Assembly (NCBI GenBank): GCA_029940475.1
Contig: JAPYUT010000020.1
Coordinates: 1-59,216, forward strand
Direction of reading: 5' to 3'
From: Verrucomicrobiales bacterium
Lineage (GTDB): Bacteria > Verrucomicrobiota > Verrucomicrobiia > Verrucomicrobiales > DEV007
Length of the DNA stretch: 59,216 nt
Of the stretch, positions 46,194 to 55,370 are shown piece by piece. The position numbers were made by a program, and so were the translations under genes. Position 1 is the first letter of the stretch; every line of letters starts with the position of its first letter. The notes beneath the pieces are model-generated. The model was not told the origin of the DNA. It did no database searches and saw only the letters and a program-made list of their open reading frames with translations.

Positions 46194-47780
46194 TTAACCT
46201 GCAGAATCCCGTGTCCATTCTCCATTCACCAACCGCAGGAGACCAAGGGGGTTGACATCCTGAAGGGCCTCGGGGAGCAATCCCTGCGGAATATTCTGGT
46301 AGCTGACCGGCCTGCCCCAGCGCGCGATGCCGGCGGTGCCGATGCTGGTGTGCTGCGCATCGGTAGTGGCCGGGTAGGGGCCGCCATGATGCACGGAATC
46401 ACAGACCTCAATACCGGTCGGAAAACTATTCACGCAAACCCTGCCGGAGAACCCGGATAATGCCGACAACAGCGCGCCGGCTTCAGCGAGTTCCTCCTCA
46501 TTACCATGAATTGAGCTTCCAAGCTGCCCCTCAAAAAGACCGGCTGCCGCGACATAACTTTCCTCATCCGGGCACACAACAAGCAATACCGAGGGACCGA
46601 ATATTTCCTCCATCAACAGCTCCTTGTTGTCCTTGAAATCCTCAAGGGAGATCCTGGCCATCACGGGTGCCGCCCCGATCTCTGCAGCCTCAAGGGAACC
46701 GCTGGCAAGGAGTTCAACGCCCTGCACACCCTGCCAGCGCCCGATTCCTGACTCAAAGGCTGCGGCAATACCCGCATTAAGCAACGGCGCGCCTGCCGAC
46801 TCGGCAACCAATTCCATGTAATGTTCAATCATTGCCTGCACGCCATCACCCTCAGTGACAAACACCAGGGACGGGCAAGTGCAGAACTGGCCGTTGCCCA
46901 TGGTGACGGAAGCAAACAGTCCATCAGCAAACGCCGCAGGGTCGGCATTGATCTTACCCGGCAGGACAAACTGCGGATTCACGCTGCCCATCTCGGCATA
47001 AACCGGAATCGGGTTGGGCCGGGCGGCGGCAATGTCAAACAATGCACGCCCGCCGCGCAGCGAGCCGGTAAACGCCACGGCACGTGCCGCCGGGTGTTCA
47101 ACCAACAAGCGCCCGGTATCATTACCCGAACCCTGCAACATCGAGAAGGTTCCCTCTGGAAAGCCCGCCTTCTTTACCCCGTGCAGCACGGCACGGGCAA
47201 CCAGTTCGGAGGCACCGGGGTGTGAGGGGTGCCCCTTGGTCACGACCGGGCAACCTGCCGCTAGGGCTGAGGCGGGATCCCCGCCCGCCACTGAGATCGC
47301 CAGGGGAAAATTGCTTGCCCCGAAAATCACCACCGGGCCAACCGCCACCAGCATGCGTCGCAGGTCAGGCTTGGGCAGGGGCTCTCGATCAGGAAGGGCG
47401 GTATCAATGCGTGCAGCAACCCAGTTGCCATCCTCGGCAACCGTGCCAAAGACGCGCAACTGCATGACGGTCCTGCCAAGTTCCCCGTCAAGGCGTGCCT
47501 GCGGATAACCGGTCTCAAGCCCAACCCTCTCCTTGATCACCTCACCATCCTCCTCCAGGCAATCAGCAATGGCATTCAACAGGCGGCTACGATCCTTGCC
47601 AGTGGATTCGGCCATGAATTTAGCGGCTCCGCCAGCCAGTTCAAATGCGGCATCAATCTCCGCGGGGCTCGCCTCATGGAATGCCGGTTCCAGTGTCTCG
47701 CCATCCAGGGGATTAACCGCCTTGAAGATATCCTCGCCCTGCGCGGATTCGTTGTTGCCGATGAGTTGTGTGCCTTTCAT
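46194..47780 (-). CDS. 2,5-dioxopentanoate (ketoglutarate semialdehyde) dehydrogenase
   Basis: 528 residues of the NADP-type aldehyde dehydrogenase fold. Catalytic Cys is in GNGQFCTCPS (Cys300, with Cys302 close), the general base in AEMGSVNP (Glu263), Asn157 in GASNFPL, and Lys182 in the cofactor site. The sequence follows the KGSADH type III branch, which oxidises alpha-ketoglutarate semialdehyde to 2-oxoglutarate. Its gene starts 5 bp after the stop of the KdaD-like gene, so the two are tightly coupled and catalyse consecutive steps. Confidence 0.9.
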   Translation of the reverse strand: MKGTQLIGNNESAQGEDIFKAVNPLDGETLEPAFHEASPAEIDAAFELAGGAAKFMAESTGKDRSRLLNAIADCLEEDGEVIKERVGLETGYPQARLDGELGRTVMQLRVFGTVAEDGNWVAARIDTALPDREPLPKPDLRRMLVAVGPVVIFGASNFPLAISVAGGDPASALAAGCPVVTKGHPSHPGASELVARAVLHGVKKAGFPEGTFSMLQGSGNDTGRLLVEHPAARAVAFTGSLRGGRALFDIAAARPNPIPVYAEMGSVNPQFVLPGKINADPAAFADGLFASVTMGNGQFCTCPSLVFVTEGDGVQAMIEHYMELVAESAGAPLLNAGIAAAFESGIGRWQGVQGVELLASGSLEAAEIGAAPVMARISLEDFKDNKELLMEEIFGPSVLLVVCPDEESYVAAAGLFEGQLGSSIHGNEEELAEAGALLSALSGFSGRVCVNSFPTGIEVCDSVHHGGPYPATTDAQHTSIGTAGIARWGRPVSYQNIPQGLLPEALQDVNPLGLLRLVNGEWTRDSAG

Positions 47781-47785
47781 AAATT

Positions 47786-48610
47786 CTACTCTACTTGGTT
47801 CTCCAGTTCGCCGGCACCGTCGATGCCAATCCTGATGATGTCACCTCTTGCCAGGGTAAACCCTGAATCCGGGACAACCCCGGTGCCGGTCATTAACAGT
47901 GCCCCGTGCGGGAACTCATTGTCACGGAAAAGAAATTGCGCCAGTTCATCAAAGCTGCGCTTGATCTGGGCCACCTCAGTCTCTCCTGAAAAGACCAGCT
48001 CAGCTCCCCGCTGGATCTCAATGGCTATTTTGGCCTCAGCTCTCGGTAATTCACCAACCACCAGGCAGGGACCAAGTGCGCAGGAACCGCGATACACCTT
48101 GGCCTGTGGCAGGTAGAGGGGGTTCTCCCCCTCGATCGAGCGTGAGCTCATGTCATTGCCGATGGTGTAGCCAAAGACCTTGCCACCAGCACTGATTGCC
48201 AGGGTCAATTCAGGCTCGGGAACATCCCAGGTGGAATCACTGCGGATACAGACCTTGTCGAGATGCCCCCGGCAGCGGGTCGGGGTGGCCTTGAAGAAAA
48301 GTTCCGGGCGCTCAGCCTCGTAGACCATGTCGTAGAACCGGTCGCCGCCGGAAGACTCGCTTTCCTCCATGCGGGCATCCCGGCTGCGGAAATAAGTCAC
48401 ACCCGCGGCCCACACCTCCTGGCTGCCCATCGGTGCCAGCAAAGGCCCTGCCGGACGCACGGATTTCTCACCTTCCTTGAATTGGCATTCCGCGTAATCA
48501 ACCGGATCCGAACAGGTAAACAGCTCGTCAAAGCGAAAATCCGCCAACAGTGCAAAACAATCGCCCTTTTCGATTGTATAGCCGGACGCGCTTCTATAGA
48601 TACAAAGCAT
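47786..48610 (-). CDS. FAH-family 2-keto-3-deoxy-pentonate dehydratase (KdaD-like)
   Basis: 274 residues from ATG 48610 (an upstream in-frame start would add a segment without family match). [45 protein letters not shown] and GSCALGP closely parallel, from memory, the archaeal 2-keto-3-deoxy-D-arabinonate dehydratase of Sulfolobus. The conserved Glu/Asp residues form the metal site of the FAH fold. It would convert 2-keto-3-deoxypentonate to 2,5-dioxopentanoate, the substrate of the next gene. It is the first gene of the minus-strand cluster and is divergent from the second GntP gene. Confidence 0.87.
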   Translation of the reverse strand: MLCIYRSASGYTIEKGDCFALLADFRFDELFTCSDPVDYAECQFKEGEKSVRPAGPLLAPMGSQEVWAAGVTYFRSRDARMEESESSGGDRFYDMVYEAERPELFFKATPTRCRGHLDKVCIRSDSTWDVPEPELTLAISAGGKVFGYTIGNDMSSRSIEGENPLYLPQAKVYRGSCALGPCLVVGELPRAEAKIAIEIQRGAELVFSGETEVAQIKRSFDELAQFLFRDNEFPHGALLMTGTGVVPDSGFTLARGDIIRIGIDGAGELENQVE

Positions 48611-48669
48611 TGCGGACGCATTGTAACGGGCGGCCGCTCTTTGGCAAACCTCCACTTATTGCAATATTC
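48611..48669. promoter_or_regulatory. Divergent intergenic region of the sugar-acid cluster
   Basis: Only 59 bp separate the divergent KdaD-like and GntP starts, so both promoters and any operator must be here or inside the coding ends. I see no confident -35/-10 pair; an AT-rich patch (attgcaatatt, 48658-48668) precedes the GntP start. No regulator gene lies in the cluster. Confidence 0.4.
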
Positions 48670-50127
48670 ATGTTCTCTCTGCTCGCACAGGCCACGACTG
48701 AAGCCACCGTTCCCGTCACGGGACTCATCGCCCTGCTGGTCTTTGGCATCGGCTTCCTGCTCATCCTGATCCTGAAGGCAAAGATCCAGGCTTTCCTTTC
48801 GCTGTTGATTGTGTCCGTCCTTGTTTCAGTGGGAGCCACGTTCATTAACCCGGATGCCGTAAGGCTCATAGGAATAGGAAAAACAATTGTCGACAGCATG
48901 GGAGGAGCCCTCGGGTTTATCGCCACGATCATCGGCATCGGCGCCATCTTCGGGGCAATGCTCGAGCATTCCGGCGGCACCCAGGCCCTTGCCAATACCA
49001 TGGTCCGTAAATTTGGCCAGGAACGCGCGCCCTGGGCAATGCTCTTGACCGGCTTCATCATCTCAATCCCGGTCTTCCTTGATGTCGCACTGGTGATCCT
49101 GGCCCCCCTGCTTTACGCGCTGGCACGCGACACCAAAAAACCGCTGCTCATTTTCGGACTGCCGCTGGTCGCCGGCATGGCGGTCACGCACGCATTTGTG
49201 CCGCCGACCCCGGGCCCGGTGGCAGTTGCCTATTTCCTTGGGGTAAACCTCGGCTACGTGATCATGTTCGGGGTGATCGTCGGCCTGCCAACGGCAATCA
49301 TCTGCGGTCCCTGGCTCTGTTCCAAGATAGCAACCCTTGTTAATGTCCCTACCCCAAAGCAACTCGCCGGGGAAGAAACGAAGCAAGAGCTCAACCTGCC
49401 GCACTTTGGCCTCATCTTCGGGCTCATCGCCCTGCCGATCGCCCTCATCCTCTGCGGGACCATTGTTGAACAAATCGCCACTTCAGGCATGGACGCGGGC
49501 CTGAGCAAGGCCGAACGCGGCGCTGAAGTCACCCGCTTACTCAACGATCTTCCCACATGGCAGCAGGTCATCCACTTCCTAGGGCATCCGGTGATTTCAC
49601 TGATGATCTCGACACTGATGGCCATCTTTTTCCTTGGCACACGCCGCGGTGCGACCCGCGAGCAACTCGTTGAGCTCTCAACCAGGGCCCTCGGCCCGGC
49701 GGGTATCATCATCCTGATCACCGGGGCAGGGGGAGTTTTCAAGGGTGTGCTAATCGCTACCGGCATCGCCGACGCACTGAAGGAGATATTCGCTGACAGC
49801 GGCATTCCCCTGCTGGTCCTCGCCTACATCTTCGCCACCCTGGTGCGCATTGCCCAGGGATCCGCCACCGTCGCCATGCTCACCGCGGCCGGACTCATGA
49901 CCAGCTTTGCCGAGGGGGTGTCCCAACCCGTCCTGGCCCTGGTTGCCTGCGCCATCGCGTCGGGAGCGACAGGATTCTCGCATGTCAATGACTCCGGTTT
50001 CTGGATGATCTCCCGCTACATGGGCATGACTGAGAAACAGACCCTGAAGACCTGGACGCTGGTCTCAACCGCGATCTCATTTGTCAGTTTCGCGATCATC
50101 CTGCTGCTTGGCCTGTTCATTAAATAG
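48670..50127 (+). CDS. GntP family sugar-acid permease (second copy)
   Basis: 485 residues from ATG 48670; longer in-frame versions overlap the divergent gene and add no family sequence. Hallmarks: HAFVPPTPGPVAVAYFLGV, VRIAQGSATVAMLTAAG and HVNDSGFWMISRYMGM. Only moderately similar to the permease at 44518-45933, so it probably imports a different acid. The aminotransferase gene begins 24 bp later and a hydroxypyruvate-isomerase-like gene follows, suggesting uptake of glycerate- or glyoxylate-linked compounds. Confidence 0.9.
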   Translation: MFSLLAQATTEATVPVTGLIALLVFGIGFLLILILKAKIQAFLSLLIVSVLVSVGATFINPDAVRLIGIGKTIVDSMGGALGFIATIIGIGAIFGAMLEHSGGTQALANTMVRKFGQERAPWAMLLTGFIISIPVFLDVALVILAPLLYALARDTKKPLLIFGLPLVAGMAVTHAFVPPTPGPVAVAYFLGVNLGYVIMFGVIVGLPTAIICGPWLCSKIATLVNVPTPKQLAGEETKQELNLPHFGLIFGLIALPIALILCGTIVEQIATSGMDAGLSKAERGAEVTRLLNDLPTWQQVIHFLGHPVISLMISTLMAIFFLGTRRGATREQLVELSTRALGPAGIIILITGAGGVFKGVLIATGIADALKEIFADSGIPLLVLAYIFATLVRIAQGSATVAMLTAAGLMTSFAEGVSQPVLALVACAIASGATGFSHVNDSGFWMISRYMGMTEKQTLKTWTLVSTAISFVSFAIILLLGLFIK

Positions 50128-50151
50128 CCGGGTTTCCGGTTATTCCAAACC

Positions 50152-51279
50152 ATGCCTGACCTGCTTAATACTCTTCGCGCAACCCTGCTCATGGGGCCGG
50201 GCCCCTCAATGGTTGCCCCTGCCGTTTACCAGGCAATTGCCAAACCGACAATCGGCCACCTTGACCCGGTATTCATCGGCTTGATGGATGCCGTCCAGGA
50301 CGACCTCAGGTCACTGCTCAATACCGGAAATACGCTGACCCTGCCGATCAGCGGCACAGGATCCGCCGGCATGGAAACCTGCTTCGTTAACCTGATCGAG
50401 CAGGGTGACCGGGTGCTTATCTTAAGTAACGGTGTGTTTGGCACACGCATGGCCGAGGTTGCAGGCCGTCTCGGTGCCGAGGTGGACAGCATGGACTTTA
50501 ACTGGGGACGCCCGGTAGACACACAACAGGTTGCTGCGCGGCTTGGAGAAAAAAAATATGACCTGATCGGCGTGGTGCATGCCGAGACATCCACCGGGGT
50601 CCTTAACCCCGTGCAACAAATCGGTGAACTGGTCCGTGAAAACGGTGCCCTATACCTTGTCGATTCAGTGACCGGCTTCGGCGGCATCCCCGTCGAGATC
50701 GATGCATGGGGAGTGGATGCCTTCTACAGCGGCACACAGAAATGCCTGTCCTGTCCACCGGGCCTCTCCCCGGTGAGCTTCTCACCCCGCGCAGCAGAGA
50801 AACTGCAGAACCGGAAAACCAAGGTGCCTAACTGGTATCTCGACCTCAACCTCATCTGCGGATACTGGACCGGTGAATCAAGCGGCAGTGGCGGCAAGCG
50901 TGCCTATCATCACACCGCACCAATTAACATGAATTACGCCCTCTACGCGGCCTTACGCGAAATTATCAATGAAGGCACGGAGGCGGTCTTTGCACGCCAC
51001 CTTAAAGCCCACCAGCAACTGGTGGACGGCCTTGAGGATCGGGGACTGGCGATGCTGGTCACCCCCTGCGCCCGCCTGCCTATGCTTAATGCGGTGAAAA
51101 TCCCGCAGGGCGTGGACGAAGCCGCGGTGCGAACTGCCCTGCTCAGCGAACACGCTATCGAGATTGGCGCCGGGCTCGGGCCGCTGGCGGGAAAAATCTG
51201 GCGCATTGGCCTGATGGGGCATACCGCCCGCCCGGAAAACGTGGAGCGCCTGCTCACCGCCCTGGACAGCGTTATCTAG
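50152..51279 (+). CDS. Class V aminotransferase (alanine/serine-glyoxylate type)
   Basis: 375 residues. MGPGPSMVAP near the N-terminus, the PLP Lys197 in FYSGTQKCLSCPPGL, and the VDSVTGFGGIPVEID aspartate region are typical of alanine-glyoxylate/serine-pyruvate aminotransferases. It transfers an amino group from alanine or serine to glyoxylate in the cytoplasm. In context with the hydroxypyruvate-isomerase-like gene 89 bp downstream, serine to hydroxypyruvate conversion is plausible. Confidence 0.9.
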   Translation: MPDLLNTLRATLLMGPGPSMVAPAVYQAIAKPTIGHLDPVFIGLMDAVQDDLRSLLNTGNTLTLPISGTGSAGMETCFVNLIEQGDRVLILSNGVFGTRMAEVAGRLGAEVDSMDFNWGRPVDTQQVAARLGEKKYDLIGVVHAETSTGVLNPVQQIGELVRENGALYLVDSVTGFGGIPVEIDAWGVDAFYSGTQKCLSCPPGLSPVSFSPRAAEKLQNRKTKVPNWYLDLNLICGYWTGESSGSGGKRAYHHTAPINMNYALYAALREIINEGTEAVFARHLKAHQQLVDGLEDRGLAMLVTPCARLPMLNAVKIPQGVDEAAVRTALLSEHAIEIGAGLGPLAGKIWRIGLMGHTARPENVERLLTALDSVI

Positions 51280-51368
51280 GTCACAGCTATACGTGCGGCC
51301 CAAAAAAAGCACACCGGAAGATTCTTCTGCAATTTACAAAGCACAACTCCACACCCACACTGTTGCCC

Positions 51369-52280
51369 ATGTCCAGAATACCTGTCTTTTCCCGTCGCAA
51401 GCTCATCGCAGGTGCCGCCGTATCCGCTGCCGCCACCGGTTACACCCGTGCCGACATCAAGAAACCCGATCCCCGGGAGGAACCGCCCTTCAAGGTCAAA
51501 AACGGGCGCATCAAGCAGTCCATCATGGGCTGGTGCTTCAAGCCCATGCCGGCAAGGACCCTTGCCAAACACTGCAAGGAAATCGGCCTTGTCGCCATCG
51601 AGGGAATCAGCAGGGATGATTACCCCGCCGTGCGCGATATCGGACTGAAAATCTCACTGGTCGGCGGCGGGCACGGGTTTAAAAACGGCCCCTGCAACCC
51701 AAATAACACCGAGACGGTAATCAATGGCCTCACCAAGGGCATCGAGCTGGCAGCGGAAATCGGAACCAAAAATGTCATCACCTTCACCGGGATGCAATAT
51801 GACGGCATGGACCGGGACAAGGCAGCGGCACTCTGTGTGGAAACATGGAAGAAGGTAATGCCCCTGGCTGAAAAGAAAGGCATCACCCTGGTAGTCGAGC
51901 ACCTCAACTCCCGCGACGACAGCCACCCGATGAAGGGACATCCCGGTTACTTCGGCGACGACGTGGACTTCTGCGCAGAACTGGTCAACAGGGTTGGCTC
52001 AGCCAGCTTCAAGCTGCTCTTTGATGTCTACCACGTGCAGGTAATGAACGGCGATGTCATTCGCCGCATCAGGCAATACAAGGACATCATCGGTCATTAT
52101 CATACCGCAGGCTGCCCCGGGCGCGGTGAACTTGACGATTCCCAGGAAATCAACTATCCGCCTGTCATGCGCGCCATCCTGGAGACCGGATACGAGGGCT
52201 ATGTCGCCCAGGAATTCCTGCCCACCTGGGAAGATCCCATCAAGGCGCTGCGGCACGCCGCAAAGGTCTGCGATGTCTAG
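51369..52280 (+). CDS. Hydroxypyruvate-isomerase-like TIM-barrel protein with Tat-like signal
   Basis: 303 residues from ATG 51369. The N-terminus (FSRRKLIAGAAVSAAATG) looks like a twin-arginine signal, as in many planctomycete and verrucomicrobial sugar isomerase-like proteins. The barrel resembles hydroxypyruvate isomerase (Hyi): VVEHLNSRDD, FKLLFDVYHVQVMNGD, GHYHTAGCPGRGELDDSQ and GYVAQEFLPTW hold the metal ligands. The export signal conflicts with a cytoplasmic role beside the aminotransferase, so substrate and place are open. Its end overlaps the convergent phosphoesterase by 4 bp. Confidence 0.83.
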   Translation: MSRIPVFSRRKLIAGAAVSAAATGYTRADIKKPDPREEPPFKVKNGRIKQSIMGWCFKPMPARTLAKHCKEIGLVAIEGISRDDYPAVRDIGLKISLVGGGHGFKNGPCNPNNTETVINGLTKGIELAAEIGTKNVITFTGMQYDGMDRDKAAALCVETWKKVMPLAEKKGITLVVEHLNSRDDSHPMKGHPGYFGDDVDFCAELVNRVGSASFKLLFDVYHVQVMNGDVIRRIRQYKDIIGHYHTAGCPGRGELDDSQEINYPPVMRAILETGYEGYVAQEFLPTWEDPIKALRHAAKVCDV

Positions 52281-53167
52281 CCGGGAAGGGCGGGCGGAAT
52301 CCTCAAGGCCTCGCGCAGCAGGTCACCACCGGGTGCCATGCTCACCTTTTCAAGCCCGGTAAGGGAACCATCTTCCGACAAGTTGAAGGTCAACCACCCC
52401 GCGTGACTATCCGGGGAACTTGAGGACATCCCGGCGGGACCGCAATTCAGGCAGAGCGTCCGCGGCGTCCGCGTATCGCGCAGGCACCAGCGCACATGCT
52501 TGTGGCCGTGCAGGTAGGCTACCGGCTGATGCCGGGCAATCACCCTGGCCAGGACTTCCTCACGCAAGAGCCTGTGATGCCATTTGCCCGGAGATCCCCC
52601 AGGATAAGAATAAGGAAAATGCCCCATTAACAGAACCTTCCTGCCGCAGCCGCCGGCCGCCTCAAGTTCGCTGTTTAATTCCCGCTCAAGGTTTTCATCA
52701 AGCAGGCCGTTGGAACGCACCATGAAAGGACGTGACGCATCAAACCCGACAACAGAAACATGCTCTCCAGCCTGCCGGGAGAAAACCCTCCGCCCCTCCG
52801 GTAAAGCCGCCCGGGGAAAATGCTTCTCGAAATACTGCAGGCGCACGCTTCTCGGTGAATAGCGATCATGGTTACCGGCAATGACGACCAGTCGCTCTCC
52901 CCACTTCTCGTATAAAGGAACAAAGGCCCGGGCTGCATCCCGAAACTCACCTTCAAGGGACATGGTGGTCATGTCGCCGGAAAAAAGCACCAAGTCTGCC
53001 TCCTCCGCCGCAATACCGGCCATTACATCCCACGCAAGGCGGGGCGGGAACCGGTGTCTGCGGCGAAGCGCAAGGTTGGCCGTGCCGAGGATGCGCTTGG
53101 GGTAATAAAAATCCCGGTCAAGTTGCAAGCGCCAGAAGTGGATATCGCCAAAGTGAAGGATTCGCAT
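52277..53167 (-). CDS. Metallophosphoesterase
   Basis: 296 residues from ATG 53167 (MRILHFGDIHFW); the longer frame runs into the tRNA and is rejected. All calcineurin-type motifs occur in order: GDIH, SGDMT, AGNHDRYS, MGHFPYSYP and HGHKHVRW. The family hydrolyses phosphomono- or diesters with two metals; the substrate is unknown. It starts 13 bp downstream of the tRNA-Arg gene on the same strand and may be read through from it. Confidence 0.9.
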   Translation of the reverse strand: MRILHFGDIHFWRLQLDRDFYYPKRILGTANLALRRRHRFPPRLAWDVMAGIAAEEADLVLFSGDMTTMSLEGEFRDAARAFVPLYEKWGERLVVIAGNHDRYSPRSVRLQYFEKHFPRAALPEGRRVFSRQAGEHVSVVGFDASRPFMVRSNGLLDENLERELNSELEAAGGCGRKVLLMGHFPYSYPGGSPGKWHHRLLREEVLARVIARHQPVAYLHGHKHVRWCLRDTRTPRTLCLNCGPAGMSSSSPDSHAGWLTFNLSEDGSLTGLEKVSMAPGGDLLREALRIPPALPG

Positions 53168-53179
53168 AAAAACGCAGGC

Positions 53180-53254
53180 TGGTATCCCCGGCAGGAATCG
53201 AACCTGCATCTAAGCTTTAGGAAAGCCTTGTTCTATCCGTTGAACTACGGGGAC
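53180..53254 (-). tRNA. tRNA-Arg (anticodon CCT)
   Basis: Full cloverleaf on the minus strand. The acceptor GTCCCCG pairs with CGGGGAT (G1-U72), the D-arm is GTTC/GAAC, and the anticodon stem AGGCT/AGCTT has loop TTCCTAA (anticodon CCT, reading AGG). The T-arm is GCAGG-TTCGATT-CCTGC, with discriminator A and an encoded 3' CCA. Confidence 0.95.
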
Positions 53255-53431
53255 AACACGGGAACCAATACACCACTCCACGAAGCCTTCAACGAAAGGG
53301 GTGGAAAGGACATGGATATCCTGATTCCCGGCGCGATCAGCAGAGGAAGAAGCCCCTACAAAGCCTTTGTTCACTGCCTGACCTTGGGTTATCAATCTGA
53401 ATAACCGCCCTCCGCTTAGGCGGATACCATT

Positions 53432-54406
53432 TTGATTGAATATATCAAGATTTGTCGCATCGACCACTGGCTGAAGAATATATTTATCCTCTTTGGTCAC
53501 GTTGTTGCCCTGGTACTGTATTACGAACTCGAGTTGCCGCCCGGGTTCATGCTCGAAGCATTGCTCTCACTGGTTCCTGCCTGCCTGGTTGCCTCGTCCT
53601 ATTACATCCTCAACGAGATACTTGATGCGCCTTTCGATGCGCTGCACCCGGCCAAGAAAATGCGGGGCATTCCCGCGGGCAAGGTCCGGGTGCCCATCCT
53701 ATGGGCTGTCATGGCCGGGTTGCTGGTGAGTGGCTTTGCAATGGCATGGGTGCTGTTTGATAACCGTCTCTACTTCGTTTCACTGGCACTGCTGATGCTC
53801 TTCGCGCTGCTCTACAACATACCACCCATACGCCTGAAGGATAAGGCCTTCCTGGACGTGATATCGGAATCAATCAACAATCCCCTGCGCCTGCTGCTGG
53901 GTTGGTATGCAGTGGTTCCGGCGGAAGTCACCGCACTGCCGCCGCTTTCAATCATCCTTGCCTGGTGGTTCTTCGGCGCGTTGTTGATGACCGGTAAGCG
54001 CTACTCCGAATACCGCTTCATCAACAATGATGAAATCAGCGGCGCTTATCGCAGGAGTTTCAGGACCTACACCGAGCAACGCCTGATCATGGCAATGATC
54101 GGCTATGCATGCCTGTTTTGTTTCTGCACCGGCATTGCCATGGCCGTCTACCAGCCGTTGAACAATCTGGTGATGGTTTTCCCGGCCATCATGCTCGCCC
54201 TCATGGCCTACTTCAGGCATGCCATGAAAGAGGAGACCGCCCGCCTTGAACCGGAGCAACTGCTCCGCAACCCCTTGATCATCGTAACAACGATCCTCAC
54301 CGGAGCGCTCTCAATTTGGTTGCTCTACGCCCAGAAACACGACTGGTTCAACAGCATAGATGCCCTCCACCTGATGGAGGCAAGGTGGGAAAAAATGCAC
54401 AAATGA
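53432..54406 (+). CDS. UbiA-family prenyltransferase, DPPR-synthase-like
   Basis: 324 residues, polytopic. The start appears to be TTG 53432 (reading IEYIKICRIDHWLKN); no ATG fits. NEILDAPFDALHPAKK gives the first Asp-rich motif (N-x3-D-x3-D) and the H-P-x-K continuation seen in decaprenyl-phosphate phosphoribosyltransferases. The second motif region is the ...ISESINNPLRLLLGW segment. The enzyme would join a polyprenyl phosphate to a sugar phosphate or aromatic acceptor in the membrane. The usual partner genes of arabinan synthesis are not adjacent, so the product is uncertain. Confidence 0.8.
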   Translation: MIEYIKICRIDHWLKNIFILFGHVVALVLYYELELPPGFMLEALLSLVPACLVASSYYILNEILDAPFDALHPAKKMRGIPAGKVRVPILWAVMAGLLVSGFAMAWVLFDNRLYFVSLALLMLFALLYNIPPIRLKDKAFLDVISESINNPLRLLLGWYAVVPAEVTALPPLSIILAWWFFGALLMTGKRYSEYRFINNDEISGAYRRSFRTYTEQRLIMAMIGYACLFCFCTGIAMAVYQPLNNLVMVFPAIMLALMAYFRHAMKEETARLEPEQLLRNPLIIVTTILTGALSIWLLYAQKHDWFNSIDALHLMEARWEKMHK

Positions 54407-54524
54407 TCCTGCCTTCACGTGGCATAAGCCATCAATTGACGCCTTTTGGCACAATGAGCGCGACATGAACCGCCATGGAAAACTCCCCCTGTTAGGCTTA
54501 CAAAACATCGCTTCAATCAATGAC

Positions 54525-54555
54525 TTACCGGGCATTTTTCAATTCGTCCCGGTAA
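54525..54555. other. Inverted repeat upstream of the CPBP gene
   Basis: TTACCGGG (54525-54532) pairs with CCCGGTAA (54548-54555), with a 15-nt AT-rich loop, 27 bp before ATG 54582. It may be a leader hairpin or operator; there is no T tract to make it a terminator. Confidence 0.35.
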
Positions 54556-54581
54556 AGGGAAAACGGTTACGCTGAGAGGCA

Positions 54582-55283
54582 ATGGAACCAAGCTGCCGAC
54601 GCCGAACCTGGCTTGTCCTGCTGCCGGCGATGACTGTCCCGGCGCTGACGGCACTCTTCTACTTTGTCTGGTTGAAGGATTCCACTGCCGCCCAGCCTGT
54701 CTATGGCAGCGCCAAGCTGTTCATCCTGCTCTGGCCCGTGATGGCAACGGCATTGATCCTGAAATGCCCAATCCGGTGGAAGCTGCGGCCAATGACAGTC
54801 CACCTGCGCGCCATCCCGCTGGGCCTGATCATCGGCCTTGGCATTGCAGGGATGATGGCGGTATTGATGGCAAGCCCGATGGGGGATCTGGTGGCAACGG
54901 CAACCGGCGCCATTGAGGCAAAGGTAGTCAACCTTGGAATCCAAGAACACTTTATCCTTTTCGCTGTTTGCCTCAGCCTTTTCCATTCCCTGCTTGAGGA
55001 ATATTACTGGCGCTGGTTCGTGTATGGAAACCTGCGCAACCTGGTATCCCGCCCCGCCGCGCACGTGATTGCCGCTGTTGGATTCTCGCTCCACCACATC
55101 GTCGTCACCACGCAATTTTTTCCCCTGCACTGGGCCTTGTTATTCAGTGCCGCTGTCGGTATCGGTGGATTTTTCTGGAGCTGGCTCTACCAGCGACAGG
55201 GCACACTGACCGGGGCCTGGGCAAGCCACGCCGTGGTCGACGCGACACTGATGGCGGTGGCGTTCTGGCTGATGAACAGCTAA
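54582..55283 (+). CDS. CPBP family intramembrane metalloprotease
   Basis: 233 residues with about six hydrophobic segments. LLEEYYWRWFVYGNL (Glu139, Glu140, Arg144), FSLHHIVV (His171/172) and SHAVVDATL (His ~216) are the three CPBP/CAAX-protease motifs. Members cleave within membrane helices or process peptides; the substrate is unknown. An MFS transporter follows after an 87-bp gap. Confidence 0.88.
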   Translation: MEPSCRRRTWLVLLPAMTVPALTALFYFVWLKDSTAAQPVYGSAKLFILLWPVMATALILKCPIRWKLRPMTVHLRAIPLGLIIGLGIAGMMAVLMASPMGDLVATATGAIEAKVVNLGIQEHFILFAVCLSLFHSLLEEYYWRWFVYGNLRNLVSRPAAHVIAAVGFSLHHIVVTTQFFPLHWALLFSAAVGIGGFFWSWLYQRQGTLTGAWASHAVVDATLMAVAFWLMNS

Positions 55284-55370
55284 GGTTAAGTCCTGAGGCA
55301 AGCAAATGCTACGCATTGACTTCCCGCTGGTTGGTGGTCGTTTAGGGGCACGCCGCTGCCTGCGCTAAAA

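Noticed and set aside
46007-46225. 72-codon minus-strand frame between the GntP and aldehyde dehydrogenase genes
   Set aside because: It overlaps the dehydrogenase end and shows no family motif; the 260-bp gap is otherwise featureless.
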